Below, one piece after another: positions 1 through 9,156 of a DNA stretch of 64,000 nt. The notes under the pieces are model-generated. The model worked only from the letters and a program-made list of their open reading frames with translations, was not told the DNA's origin and made no database searches. Each line of letters begins with the position of its first letter. Position 1 is the first letter of the stretch. The translations under genes were made by a program, and so were the position numbers. The stretch is from Sulfitobacter sabulilitoris (GTDB taxonomy: Bacteria > Pseudomonadota > Alphaproteobacteria > Rhodobacterales > Rhodobacteraceae): positions 1 through 64,000 of the forward strand of contig NZ_VANS01000006.1 in NCBI RefSeq assembly GCF_005887615.1, read 5' to 3'.

Positions 1-1333
1 GCAGGTCTTCGATTGGCAGATTGTTGATCCTGGTGAACACCCCTTCGACCGTGGCGGCGGCGTCCGATACCTCGCTTTCGGTGTCGGGCATGATCGGCAT
101 GCTGTCGCCGATCTGGACGATCTCGCGCTGGGGGGCGTCTTCGACCTCGACCAGCTCGACCTTGAGGCCACCGGTCAGCAGGCTGGCCGACGCGAGGCGC
201 GCGCGCATTCCTTCCCGCACCCGCCCCTTGAGGAAGTCGAGCGCCGCCTCGGCGGTGACGTCGCCCTGCAGCCCCAGGCGCGCCGGCTGAATGCCCAGAA
301 CCGCATTCAACCGCACGCGCGCATCGCCGAACCGGGCCGCATCCACGATGCCCGACACGTTTTCGACCGCCCCGATCTTGAGCCCGCTCAGTTCGATCGG
401 CGCGCCCACGGTCAGACCGGAAATGTTGTCCTTGAAGATCACGCTGATTTCCAAGGTCTCAACTTCGGAGGCGTTGAAGATGCTATTGCGAGCAGTCGTT
501 TCGTCGGGGAACACTTCGAACACGGTCCCGTCCGCAACACGCGCACCGCCAGAGACGAAGGTGTCGAAGGTTACCCCGCCGCCCACCAGCGACGCGATCG
601 AGGAAAAGTCGATTTCGGCTCCGGTGGGGCCGAGTGAGACACTGAACCCCGAGGTATCCCAAAACCGGGTATTGGGGGTAATCAGCCGCCCGTGCGGTTC
701 GTAGATGATCGCTTCGGCAATCGCGAAATTCCCGTTGGGCGAAATCTCGGCCTTGCCGACGCGACCAACCTCGATCCCGCGGAACAGGATGGGGCTGTTG
801 TCGCTCAGCTGACCCTTTGGCGTGCTGCGGAACGCGATCTGAAGACCTTCCTGTCCGGGGCGGAAAAGCGGACGGTCCGACAACCCGGAGAACACGCTGC
901 GAGGCAGGCCGATTTCGCTGTCCCAGACCCCTTCGATGAAGACACCGCTCAGGACCGTATCGAGCCCACTGACGCCCTGCGCGGTCAGCTCAGGCCGCAC
1001 AACCCAGAACGACGCGCCCGCGTCGACATATGGCGCCACCTCCTTGTCCAGACGCACCGCCGCGATCACGGTTTGAAGACCATCGGAGAAATTCAGCTCT
1101 TCGACCACACCGACGGTGATGTCGCGATACCGCAATTCGGTTTGACCTGCCGCGATACCGGCGCCGTTTTCGAATTCGATCGAAATCAGGGGCCCCTGAT
1201 TGCTGTAGGATTGCCAGGCCACGCCCAATGCGATCACAAGCGCCAGAAACGGAATGACCCAGACCACGGACGCACGCCCGAAAAAGGACTTGCGCGCCGG
1301 TTCGATAGAGACATCCGGGGGGGTGTCAGTCAT
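1..1333 (-). CDS. pqiB: PqiB-like MCE-domain intermembrane transport protein (C-terminus outside window)
   Basis: The reverse strand is open from ATG at 1333 to the window edge, about 444 residues, with the C-terminus missing. The protein starts with a short cytoplasmic tail and one membrane segment (around residues 22-40, VVWVIPFLALVIALGVAW). Repeated MCE-type modules follow, with signatures such as AGQTELRYRDITVGVV and GAPIELSGLKIGAV. PqiB proteins form periplasm-spanning lipid-transport tubes anchored in the inner membrane by PqiA. The start overlaps the stop of the upstream pqiA-like gene by 8 bp, so the two are one operon. Substrate is not readable from sequence. Confidence 0.85.
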   Translation of the reverse strand, partial: MTDTPPDVSIEPARKSFFGRASVVWVIPFLALVIALGVAWQSYSNQGPLISIEFENGAGIAAGQTELRYRDITVGVVEELNFSDGLQTVIAAVRLDKEVAPYVDAGASFWVVRPELTAQGVSGLDTVLSGVFIEGVWDSEIGLPRSVFSGLSDRPLFRPGQEGLQIAFRSTPKGQLSDNSPILFRGIEVGRVGKAEISPNGNFAIAEAIIYEPHGRLITPNTRFWDTSGFSVSLGPTGAEIDFSSIASLVGGGVTFDTFVSGGARVADGTVFEVFPDETTARNSIFNASEVETLEISVIFKDNISGLTVGAPIELSGLKIGAVENVSGIVDAARFGDARVRLNAVLGIQPARLGLQGDVTAEAALDFLKGRVREGMRARLASASLLTGGLKVELVEVEDAPQREIVQIGDSMPIMPDTESEVSDAAATVEGVFTRINNLPIEDL

Positions 1334-1931
1334 GTTCTGAGGCTCCTTTGGCCGCCACTTGCCTGTCCCAGATCATCCGTGAATCAAAGCTTTGTGCCGA
1401 CAACATCGTAAATATTACCGAGAGGGCGAAAAAAAGGCTGGCCAGACCCGGGTTGACCGACGCCAGCGTATTGAGTTGGACCAGCGACGACAGGATCGCA
1501 ACCACAAATATGTCGATCATCGACCACCGCCCGATATATTCCACGACCTCGTAAAGGCCCTGCCGGTGATGGTCCGACACGCCTGATCCGCGTTGCACGC
1601 CGATGGCCAGAAACGCGATCGCCAGGAATTTTCCGATCGGTATGACCACACTGGCCACCAAGACCACCAGGGCGATGCCGATCGCGCCATGATGCATGAG
1701 GTCGACCGCGCCGCCGACGATGGTGCTTTCCTCGACCTGAAACAGCGTTCTTGTGCGCAACATCGGGTAGGTGTTGGCCGGAATGTAACACATCACGCCA
1801 ACCACCCACCACGCCCATACCCGTTGCAGGCTTTTGACGTCGCGCGACATCAGCCCCTTGCCGCAGCGGGCGCAGGTTTGCGTGCCGATCGGCCAGACCT
1901 GCGTGCACCGCGTGCAGGCGACGACGCCCAT
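1326..1931 (-). CDS. pqiA: PqiA-type membrane protein, second half
   Basis: This encodes an inner-membrane protein of the paraquat-inducible protein A family. The N-terminus carries a zinc-ribbon-like pair CxxC (CTRC, CARC), and about four hydrophobic segments follow (for example WWVVGVMCYIPANTYPML and ALVVLVASVVIPIGKFLAI). E. coli PqiA is a tandem duplication; here each half is its own gene, and this is the second half. ATG at 1931 lies 12 bp after the upstream stop and gives 201 residues; a GTG at 1985 would add 18. It is followed immediately by pqiB. Confidence 0.8.
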   Translation of the reverse strand: MGVVACTRCTQVWPIGTQTCARCGKGLMSRDVKSLQRVWAWWVVGVMCYIPANTYPMLRTRTLFQVEESTIVGGAVDLMHHGAIGIALVVLVASVVIPIGKFLAIAFLAIGVQRGSGVSDHHRQGLYEVVEYIGRWSMIDIFVVAILSSLVQLNTLASVNPGLASLFFALSVIFTMLSAQSFDSRMIWDRQVAAKGASEHD

Positions 1932-1942
1932 GTCGCGCGCGC

Positions 1943-2581
1943 TTATGATTTTTTCTGAGTGTCCAGAGAGTTCCAAACCGACCACCTACACATGAAACTG
2001 TCCTGTGCGACCACGAGAACAACGAGAATTGCGAACATCCAGAACGCCGGGCCAAAGGCAACATCCGCAAGATCGACGACCTTTATCAGCGCAACCGCGC
2101 AACCGATGGCGAAAATTTCGGCCATCGACCACGGGCGCAGCGCTTCGGCAAGGCGAAAGGCCTGGGTCGCATGACGAGCGGGGGGCCTGTCCAGAACGAT
2201 GGGGACCAGCACATAAAGGGACAACAACACCCTTGTGAGTGGCACAAACACGATCAGCGCGGCCGTCGCCAACGCAAGGACCGCCAGAGGACCACCGGCA
2301 AAGGCAAGCGCCGCATCGAGGATCGACACCGAGTTTTTCGCCCCTGCCGCCTTGATCGACAGGAAGGGGAACAGCGTGGCCGCGATGATCAGAATCACCA
2401 CCGCCAGCGACACGGCTATGATTTGCAGACCGGCCTTGCGTCGTGGCGCGATCAGTATCGTGTGACAGCGGCTGCACACCGCGCGTTCGCCATGTTCGGG
2501 CCGCTTGAGACGATAGACCGCATCGCACTGCGGGCACACGATCAGGTCGGCATAGGGCGTTTCAGATGTTGCAGGTGTCAT
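1943..2581 (-). CDS. pqiA: PqiA-type membrane protein, first half
   Basis: The 212-residue product begins with a CPQC and a CSRC pair (residues 16-39), as expected for a zinc-ribbon head of PqiA. Four hydrophobic segments follow, including LQIIAVSLAVVILIIAATLF. It is the first gene of the pqiA-pqiA-pqiB operon reading leftwards. It probably works with the neighbouring half and the MCE protein in moving lipid between membranes. Family membership is clear from the cysteine pairs and topology; the transported molecule is inferred only from the family. Confidence 0.8.
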   Translation of the reverse strand: MTPATSETPYADLIVCPQCDAVYRLKRPEHGERAVCSRCHTILIAPRRKAGLQIIAVSLAVVILIIAATLFPFLSIKAAGAKNSVSILDAALAFAGGPLAVLALATAALIVFVPLTRVLLSLYVLVPIVLDRPPARHATQAFRLAEALRPWSMAEIFAIGCAVALIKVVDLADVAFGPAFWMFAILVVLVVAQDSFMCRWSVWNSLDTQKKS

Positions 2582-2871
2582 TCCGGCTGGATATCCGCTT
2601 TGTCACCGAACTTACAGGCCGGTGTGACACTATCTAGCAGTCACGCCAGGCAGATCAACGTACGATGCCGTGACGACGCGGCACGTGCGACCGAACGTCT
2701 TGCAGACCCGTGCATCGCTGCGCGGGCCGAGCTTTTATTACCATAATTCTCATTATATGAATTTCATTGCCCCCCGCGATGCGCCCCAAGCATCGCTTCT
2801 GTTGACATCGACGGCGTCGACTTCTCTTGTACTCCCGAAACTAAGACGCATTCGCTTGGGAGAAAACCACG
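2582..2871. other. Divergent intergenic region upstream of pqiA and the TAXI transporter
   Basis: This 290-bp stretch separates the leftward pqi operon from the rightward transporter genes and must hold both promoters. An AT-rich block lies at about 2733-2765. TTGACA at 2802-2807 could be a -35 element for the transporter, but no good -10 follows at the right distance. No gene was recognised here. Confidence 0.4.
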
Positions 2872-3825
2872 ATGACATTGAATATGATGATCGCTGCTGC
2901 CGCCGCGTTGGCGGTATCCGCTTCCGCTGCCATGGCCGAAACGCGGGCGACATATAAATCGGCCAAGACCGGGTCGTCCTATTACCAGATGGGTGTTCAG
3001 ATCGCCGAAGCGATGAAGACCGGCACGAATGGCGATATCAGCGTCACGGTCGAGGAAAGCCAGGGATCCGTGCAGAACGTCATGGAGGTCCGTGCCCGTG
3101 GCGGCGACTATGTCTTTACCACGCCGCCCGCGCTGATTGGGCTGGCGCAAGAGGGCAAGGCGATGTTCGAGGGCAAGGGCGACGCGTCTTTTGCCGACAT
3201 CCGCGCGCTGTTTCCGATCCCCTCGCTGACGATGCATTTCGTCGCATCCGCCGACAGCGGGATCGAAACCTTCGCCGATATGGAAGGCAAGACCGTGCTG
3301 CTGGGAAGCGGATCGTTCGGCGCGACCGAAGGCGAGAAGTACCTTGGCCTATTCGGGCTGGAGGGGAAGGTCACCATCGCGGACAGTGAATTGTCGAATG
3401 CCGTCGCGGCCTTGAAAAATGGCCAGATCGACGCCTTCGTCACCGCCGGGTCCTATCCTGCGCCAAACGTGATCGAAGCGGCTGCCTCATCGGAGGTGAA
3501 GATCCTGTCGCTTAGCGATGAACAGATCGCGATGACCAAGCGCACGCGTCTTGTCATCCCCGCGGGCACTTATGCGGGACAAAACAGCGATATCGTCACG
3601 ACATCCCTGCCGGTCGCGGCCTATTCGACGGTCAAGATGGACGATGACACCGCCTACCTTCTGACCAAGACCTATTGGGAGATGAAGGAAAAGATGAGCG
3701 GCGACGCGGCCTGGTGGGCCGGTGTATCGACCGAAATGCTGGGCAATATCACGACCAGGATCCACCCTGGCGCGATCCGCTATTACCAGGAGGTGGGCGT
3801 GCCCCTGACCGACGCGCAAATGTAA
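2872..3825 (+). CDS. TAXI-family TRAP transporter solute-binding protein
   Basis: This is a 317-residue periplasmic binding protein with a typical signal peptide (hydrophobic run then SAAMA, cut near residue 22). The mature start ATYKSAKTGSSYYQMGVQIAEAM resembles the TAXI subfamily of TRAP substrate-binding proteins, which begin with a Gly/Ser-Tyr ligand loop near the N-terminus. ATG at 2872 follows a GGGAGAAAACC ribosome site. The fused DctQM-type permease follows 56 bp later. The divergent IclR regulator and the gentisate operon beyond suggest, as inference, that the solute is an aromatic acid. Confidence 0.88.
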   Translation: MTLNMMIAAAAALAVSASAAMAETRATYKSAKTGSSYYQMGVQIAEAMKTGTNGDISVTVEESQGSVQNVMEVRARGGDYVFTTPPALIGLAQEGKAMFEGKGDASFADIRALFPIPSLTMHFVASADSGIETFADMEGKTVLLGSGSFGATEGEKYLGLFGLEGKVTIADSELSNAVAALKNGQIDAFVTAGSYPAPNVIEAAASSEVKILSLSDEQIAMTKRTRLVIPAGTYAGQNSDIVTTSLPVAAYSTVKMDDDTAYLLTKTYWEMKEKMSGDAAWWAGVSTEMLGNITTRIHPGAIRYYQEVGVPLTDAQM

Positions 3826-3881
3826 CCGGCACCGCCCTGCTCCGGATGGCCGGTTGCGGGGCGCAGGCCAAGGACCTGTCG

Positions 3882-5654
3882 ATGCAAACCATACCTTTGC
3901 GACCCGTCTGGATCGGTCTGGGCGCTCTGACCTGTGCGTTTCACCTTGGGCTGATCTTTTCCGGGCTGGTGCCCAACCTGGTCAGCCGCCCGTTGCACAT
4001 GGCGCTGATCCTGCCGTGGATCTTCGTGCTGCCGGCGACGACGCGACGCGCTGCGGTATCCGGCGCGTTGATCGCGGGCGCGGGTATCGGAGCCTGCCTT
4101 TGGATCGCCGTCAACCACGCCGCCCTGCGCAACCAGTACGGATTCCTTGAAGGGCCGGGCCAGTTCGCACTGGCCGTCGGCTTGATCGCCATCACGCTTG
4201 AGGGTGCCCGACGCGCCATCGGCTGGCCGCTTCCGTTGGTTGCCTTGGCCGCGCTGCTCTATGGGGTGTTCGGTCAGCATATTCCCGGCAGTTTCGGCCA
4301 TTCCGGCACCCCGATGGCCAGCTTTCTGGGCACCTTGACGATTGCCGAAGGCGGTCTTTGGGGCAGTTTGACGGGTGTGTCGGTTGGCGTCGTGGCGATC
4401 TTCGTGATCTTTGGCGCGGTGCTGAATGCGGGCGAGGCGGGACAGGGTTTCATGAATGTCGCCGCCGCCGCTGCGGGGCGGTTGAACGGCGGCGCGGCCA
4501 AGGTCTCGGTGCTGTCTTCGGCATTGTTCGGTTCGATCTCGGGCTCGGCCTCGGCCAATGTCGCGTCGACGGGGGCGATAACCCTGCCCGCGATGACCAG
4601 GCTGGGCTACCCCAGGCGGCTGGCTGCGGCGGTAGAGGCCGTGGCGTCATCCGGCGGACAGATCATGCCACCGCTGATGGGGGCCGGCGCCTTTGTCATG
4701 GTTGAACTGACGGGCGTGCCCTACAGCGCCATCATCGTGGCGGCCTTGCTGCCGGCCGTCCTGTATTTCATGACCGTGTGGATGGGGATCAACGCTTATG
4801 CGCAGCACGTCGATCTGCGCGGCGTCGCCCCCGAAGATCGCCCCAGTCCGCGCGACGTGGCGATCACCTCTGCCTTTTTCCTCATCCCCTTCACGGCATT
4901 GTTGTTCGCGATGTTCGGGCTGGGGTTCACCCCGCAATACGCTGCCGCCATCGCGGTTTTCCTCGGCGCGCTGCTGTTGTTCGCCGACGGCACGCCCAGG
5001 ATCAGCCTGCCTGGCGGGCTTGACCGTCTGGCCGGGGCCGCGATCAGCGCGGGTCAGCAGGTGGCGATGATCGCGGCAATCATCATCTGCGCGTCGATCA
5101 TAATCGGTGTGCTGGGAATAACGGGGCTCGGGGTCAAGCTTACGTCGCTCATCCTTTCGGGATCGGGCGGGTTGCTCTGGCCGTCGCTGCTGCTTACCGC
5201 GGTCGCCTGTCTGCTTCTGGGCATGGAGGTGCCGACGACGGCGGCCTATGTGATTTGCGTATCGGTCGCAGGTCCGGCCTTGATCGAATTGGGCGTGGAG
5301 CCCCTGCAGGCGCATCTGTTCGTGTTCTGGTTCGCCCTCTTGTCGACGATCACGCCACCCGTCTGCGGGGCGGTGTTCATCGCCGCCGGAATGATCGGCG
5401 AAAACTGGCTGCGCGTGGCGGTAACGGCGATGGCCCTTGGCGTCGGCCTGTACCTCATTCCATTGGGCATGATCGCAAACCCCAAGCTCATTCAACTGGC
5501 CGAGGATCCGGTGATGGCAGTATTCGCCTTCGCGCGGATGGCGCTTGGGCTCTCGCTCGTATCCTACGGGCTCATCGGACGGGGTGGCATGCTGCGTCGC
5601 ACGGGGCTGACGGCGTCGGGGCTGCTCGTGGTCTTTGCCGGCCTCTGGATCTAG
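3882..5654 (+). CDS. TRAP transporter fused permease (DctQM type)
   Basis: This 590-residue integral membrane protein consists of many hydrophobic segments. It joins the small (DctQ) and large (DctM) TRAP permease parts in one chain, as is usual for TAXI systems. Motifs such as NGGAAKVSVLSSALFGSISG and GMEVPTTAAYVICVSVAGPA match the TRAP large-subunit pattern. ATG at 3882 was chosen because it precedes the first hydrophobic segment (VWIGLGALTCAFHLGLIF); the frame stays open further upstream. It would drive sodium-linked uptake of the ligand bound by the preceding protein. Its stop overlaps that of the convergent IclR gene by 4 bp. Confidence 0.88.
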   Translation: MQTIPLRPVWIGLGALTCAFHLGLIFSGLVPNLVSRPLHMALILPWIFVLPATTRRAAVSGALIAGAGIGACLWIAVNHAALRNQYGFLEGPGQFALAVGLIAITLEGARRAIGWPLPLVALAALLYGVFGQHIPGSFGHSGTPMASFLGTLTIAEGGLWGSLTGVSVGVVAIFVIFGAVLNAGEAGQGFMNVAAAAAGRLNGGAAKVSVLSSALFGSISGSASANVASTGAITLPAMTRLGYPRRLAAAVEAVASSGGQIMPPLMGAGAFVMVELTGVPYSAIIVAALLPAVLYFMTVWMGINAYAQHVDLRGVAPEDRPSPRDVAITSAFFLIPFTALLFAMFGLGFTPQYAAAIAVFLGALLLFADGTPRISLPGGLDRLAGAAISAGQQVAMIAAIIICASIIIGVLGITGLGVKLTSLILSGSGGLLWPSLLLTAVACLLLGMEVPTTAAYVICVSVAGPALIELGVEPLQAHLFVFWFALLSTITPPVCGAVFIAAGMIGENWLRVAVTAMALGVGLYLIPLGMIANPKLIQLAEDPVMAVFAFARMALGLSLVSYGLIGRGGMLRRTGLTASGLLVVFAGLWI

Positions 5655-6379
5655 CGGTCGCAGAACGCCCTGAGAGCCGTGCGCGCCGGATGCGCGGGGT
5701 CGAGGATGTCGCGATTGGTGCCCACGAGGGTCACAACTGCCGCGGCACCGCCCTGCACGTCCTTGACCGCGCAACTGATGGCAAAAAGACCCGGAATGAA
5801 CTCCTGGTCCGCAATCGCCACCCCGGCGGCGCGCACGTCGCGGCGCAGCGCGTCGAACTCTCGCAGGTCGGCCGCCCCGGTCTCCGACCGCACCAGATCG
5901 CGCAAAAGACGATCTGGCAGATGCGCCAGGAAAACACGCCCCGTCGCCGACCGCGTCACCGGCAGCACGGACCCCAACCCAAGTGTCGTGACGAGCGGTG
6001 TCGCGGATTTCTCCCATCGGACCACCGTCGGGCCGTGGGTGCCCCAGACGGCCAGGGTCGCACTTAATCCCGTTTGCTCGACCAAACCGCCCAGCAGATC
6101 GGCGGCCCGGTTGACCGGGTCGATCCGCGCGATGGCCGCGATCCCGATCTCGGCTGCCAGCGGCCCCAGATCGTAAAGCCCCGTCTTGCGCTGACGCACC
6201 ATTCCGGTGTCCACAAAGCTGGCCAGATAGCGGTGCACCTTGGCTGGCGCCATGCTCAACGCCTGCCCCAGATCGGACAGGGACATCGGCCCGGCATTTT
6301 GAGCCAGCGCGGCCAGCAACCTCACGGACACCTCGACCGATTGCACGCCGCGACCCCGGATGTGGGATTGGTCCGTCAT
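5651..6379 (-). CDS. IclR-family transcriptional regulator
   Basis: This 242-residue regulator has an N-terminal winged helix (about residues 14-70: SVEVSVRLLAALAQ, MSLSDLGQALSMAPAKVHRYLASFVDTGMV) and a C-terminal IclR effector domain (PVTRSATGRVFLAHLP, IADQEFIPGLFAISCAVKD). It is transcribed away from the aromatic-acid operon and towards the TRAP permease gene. The 72-bp gap to the operon carries palindromes suited to a dimeric regulator. It most likely senses the aromatic substrate or an intermediate and controls both the operon and itself; that role is inferred from position. Confidence 0.88.
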   Translation of the reverse strand: MTDQSHIRGRGVQSVEVSVRLLAALAQNAGPMSLSDLGQALSMAPAKVHRYLASFVDTGMVRQRKTGLYDLGPLAAEIGIAAIARIDPVNRAADLLGGLVEQTGLSATLAVWGTHGPTVVRWEKSATPLVTTLGLGSVLPVTRSATGRVFLAHLPDRLLRDLVRSETGAADLREFDALRRDVRAAGVAIADQEFIPGLFAISCAVKDVQGGAAAVVTLVGTNRDILDPAHPARTALRAFCDR

Positions 6380-6405
6380 CTTGATGCGTCTCCAAAACTC
6401 TTGAC

Positions 6406-6433
6406 TTACGTATAACGTAAATGATTACGTAAT
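6406..6433. promoter_or_regulatory. Palindromic operator candidates between iclR-type gene and aromatic operon
   Basis: The sequence holds TTACGT-ATA-ACGTAA (6406-6420), a perfect palindrome about a 3-bp centre, and ATTACGTAAT (6424-6433), a perfect 10-bp palindrome, sharing the TTACGTA core. They lie between the divergent regulator and monooxygenase genes, where an IclR-type regulator would bind. A ribosome site (GGGGAGGAAA) follows for the operon. Confidence 0.6.
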
Positions 6434-6451
6434 GCCACAGGGGAGGAAATC

Positions 6452-7594
6452 ATGCGGATAAATATTCTGGGCGCCGGGCCTGCCGGGCTTTACGCGGCGA
6501 TCTTGCTTAAACGCGCGCGACCCGATCTTGACGTGATCGTATTCGAACAGAACCCCGCCGATGCGACCTTTGGATTTGGTGTGGTCTTTTCGGATCAGGC
6601 GCTGGATTTCCTGCGGTCCGACGACCCCGAAACTGCCGACCTGATCGCGCCTCACATGCAGCGGTGGTCCGATATCGTGGTCAATCACAAGGGGACCTCC
6701 ATCGCGATAGACGGTGTCGGATTTGCCGGGATCGGGCGGCTTGAGTTGTTGAAGCTGCTGCAGGAACGCGCCGCGCAGCTTGGTGTGGTGCCACGGTACG
6801 ACACCCGTATCGCGACCGTCGACGATCTGCCGCCCGCCGATCTGGTGATCGCCGCGGACGGTCTGAATTCCATCGTGCGCCAAGCGACCCCGGATGCCTT
6901 TGGCGAGACGATGACCGACCTCGACAACCGATTTGTCTGGTACGGGGCCGACCGGGAATTCGACGCGCTGACCCAGACCTTCATAGATACCGAACACGGG
7001 CCGATGAATGCCCACCACTACAGCTATGCCCCCGGTCGCGCGACATTCATTATCGAGATGGAGGCGGATACCTTTGCACGCAGCGGGTTCGGAGAGATGC
7101 GCGAACCCGCCTATCGCGCCGCGTGCGAGGCGTATTTCGCCGAACAACTGCAAGGCGCGCGGCTTGTTCCCAACAATTCGAACTGGCGGCGATTTCCCAA
7201 CCTGATGTGCGACACATGGCACAGCGGCAACCGCGTGCTGGTCGGTGACGCGCTGCATACCGCGCATTTCTCCATCGGGTCGGGCACGCGTCTGGCGCTT
7301 GAGGACGTGATCGCACTGGTCGCAGCCCTGCGTGATGCCGATTGGGATGTGGCGACCGCCCTGCCCGCCTATCAGGCCGCGCGCGCGCCCGTTCTGGCCA
7401 AGATCGTGACCGCCGCCCGCCGCTCCGCCGCGTGGTACGAGGACTTCGGTGCGCGTATGGCGCTGGATCCGTGGTCCTTCGCGCTTTCGTATATCCGGCG
7501 GGCCGGGCGACTGGACGCTGCCCGACTGGCCAAACTGGCGCCCGAATTCACAGCCAGACTGCATCAGAACGGCATCGACCTGGAGGCCGCGTAA
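6452..7594 (+). CDS. FAD-dependent aromatic (acyl-CoA) hydroxylase
   Basis: This 380-residue flavoprotein monooxygenase has an N-terminal GAGPAGLYAAI dinucleotide fold and the late FAD motif GDALHTAHFSIGSGTRLALED. Its features (FEQNPADATFGFGVVFSDQAL; DALHTAHFSIGSGT) resemble salicylyl-CoA 5-hydroxylase and the monooxygenase part of 2-aminobenzoyl-CoA monooxygenase/reductase rather than free-acid hydroxylases. It is followed by a CoA ligase (TAATG overlap) and gentisate genes. The likely reaction is therefore hydroxylation of salicylyl-CoA (or 4-hydroxybenzoyl-CoA with side-chain shift) to gentisyl-CoA. The substrate is inferred from context. Confidence 0.78.
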   Translation: MRINILGAGPAGLYAAILLKRARPDLDVIVFEQNPADATFGFGVVFSDQALDFLRSDDPETADLIAPHMQRWSDIVVNHKGTSIAIDGVGFAGIGRLELLKLLQERAAQLGVVPRYDTRIATVDDLPPADLVIAADGLNSIVRQATPDAFGETMTDLDNRFVWYGADREFDALTQTFIDTEHGPMNAHHYSYAPGRATFIIEMEADTFARSGFGEMREPAYRAACEAYFAEQLQGARLVPNNSNWRRFPNLMCDTWHSGNRVLVGDALHTAHFSIGSGTRLALEDVIALVAALRDADWDVATALPAYQAARAPVLAKIVTAARRSAAWYEDFGARMALDPWSFALSYIRRAGRLDAARLAKLAPEFTARLHQNGIDLEAA

Positions 7595-9156
7595 TGACCC
7601 CGCACACCCTGGCGCAAGAGGTCGGCTTCGACCTGCCGCAAGCTTACAATGCGTCGCGTATCCTGTGGGACAACCTGCCGGATCGCGGCGATGCCCCTGC
7701 CGTGCTGCACGACGACGGCACATGGAGCTATCGCGCGCTGGCGGAGGAGGCCGGGCGCATCGGCAATGCCCTGCTGACCGCCGGTTGCGCCCCCGGCGAC
7801 CGCGTGATGCTGTTTCTCGAAGACCACCCCGCCTATCCGGCCGCGATCATGGGCGCGCTGCGTGCCGGGCTGGTGCCGATGATGATCAACACGTTGTCGC
7901 TGCCGGATCAGGTGGATTATTACCTCGCGGACAGTGCCGCGACCGCCGTGATCTTGTCCGCAGGGTTGGCCGGCCTTATCGACGTCGCGCGCCTGTCGGG
8001 CACGGCGTGCCGCGTGCGCATGGTGGCCGAGGACCGCCCATGGCACGATGCCGCGACCAAGCTGCCCGAGCATCCGACCACCCGCACCGACATGGCGTTC
8101 TGGATGTATTCCAGCGGATCGACCGGCAAACCCAAGGGCGTCGTGCACACCCATGAGGATGCCGCCTATACCGCCCACACGTATGCGCGTGAAATCTTGA
8201 ACATAGGGCCGGGCGACATCTGCTTTTCGATCCCCAAGATCTTTTTCGCCTACGGGTTCGGCAACGCTGTCACCTTTCCCTTTTCGGTCGGTGCCGCCAG
8301 CGTATTGCTGTCCGACCGGCCGACGGCGCAGCGGTGCTTCGAGCAGATTGACCGCCATCGCCCGACTATTCTGTTCGGATTGCCGACGCTATACACTGCA
8401 TTGGTGAATGACCCCGGCATCGACCAGGTCGATATGTCGTCGCTGCGCCTGTGCGTTTCGGCGGCGGAGGTGTTGTCGCCCGAACTAGCCCGCGACTGGC
8501 GCGCGCGCTTCGGGCTGCCCATCGTCGAGGGACTAGGATCGACGGAAATGCTGCACATCTACCTTAGCAATACAGAGGCGCGCCAGAAACCGGGGTCGGC
8601 GGGGTGCGCCGTGCCGGGCTATGCCGTCCGACTGCTGACGCCGGACGGTCACGAGGCCGCGACCGGCGAAGAAGGCGTGATGCAGGTGATGGGCCTGTCG
8701 GGCGCCGAATATTACTGGAACCGCCCCGACAAGACCGCCGAGACGATGAAGGACGGGTGGATCGATACCGGCGACCGCTTTACCCGCGATGCGGACGGGT
8801 ATTACTTTTTCAAGGGCCGCGCCGACGACTTGGTAAAGGTCTCGGGCCAATGGGTCTATCCGATGGAAATCGAATGGGCGCTCAACGATCATCCCGAGGT
8901 GCAGGAAGCCTGTGTCCTGGCCATGTCGTTGCTTGATGGGCGCACGACGATCAAGGCCTGGGTCACACCGAAGAAACACCAAAATCAGACAGAGGCCTTT
9001 CGCACGGTTCTGGTCAAGCATGCCAAGACCAGCCTGATGCCTCACAAATACCCGCGCGAAATCACTTTCCTGGATCATCTGCCGAAAACCGGCACGGACA
9101 AGATCGACCGTCAGGCGCTTCGATCGCTTGACGACAACAAAGGACCCGACACATGA
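7594..9156 (+). CDS. Aromatic acid-CoA ligase (benzoate-CoA ligase family)
   Basis: This 520-residue ANL-superfamily enzyme carries the phosphate loop YSSGSTGKPKG, the adenylation motif TGDRFTRDADGYYFFKGRAD, and the C-terminal catalytic lysine region PKTGTDKIDRQ. Overall it resembles benzoate/salicylate/4-hydroxybenzoate-CoA ligases (start region FNASRILWDNLP-like, IFFAYGFGNAVTFPF). The ATG at 7594 shares a base with the preceding stop. It would activate the incoming aromatic acid so that the neighbouring flavoprotein can hydroxylate the thioester. Which acid is used cannot be told from sequence. Confidence 0.85.
   Translation: MTPHTLAQEVGFDLPQAYNASRILWDNLPDRGDAPAVLHDDGTWSYRALAEEAGRIGNALLTAGCAPGDRVMLFLEDHPAYPAAIMGALRAGLVPMMINTLSLPDQVDYYLADSAATAVILSAGLAGLIDVARLSGTACRVRMVAEDRPWHDAATKLPEHPTTRTDMAFWMYSSGSTGKPKGVVHTHEDAAYTAHTYAREILNIGPGDICFSIPKIFFAYGFGNAVTFPFSVGAASVLLSDRPTAQRCFEQIDRHRPTILFGLPTLYTALVNDPGIDQVDMSSLRLCVSAAEVLSPELARDWRARFGLPIVEGLGSTEMLHIYLSNTEARQKPGSAGCAVPGYAVRLLTPDGHEAATGEEGVMQVMGLSGAEYYWNRPDKTAETMKDGWIDTGDRFTRDADGYYFFKGRADDLVKVSGQWVYPMEIEWALNDHPEVQEACVLAMSLLDGRTTIKAWVTPKKHQNQTEAFRTVLVKHAKTSLMPHKYPREITFLDHLPKTGTDKIDRQALRSLDDNKGPDT

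Noticed and set aside
4647-6395. A 582-codon open frame antisense to the TRAP permease and in another frame of the IclR gene
   Set aside because: Low-complexity composition and overlap with two well-supported genes; a codon-bias artefact.
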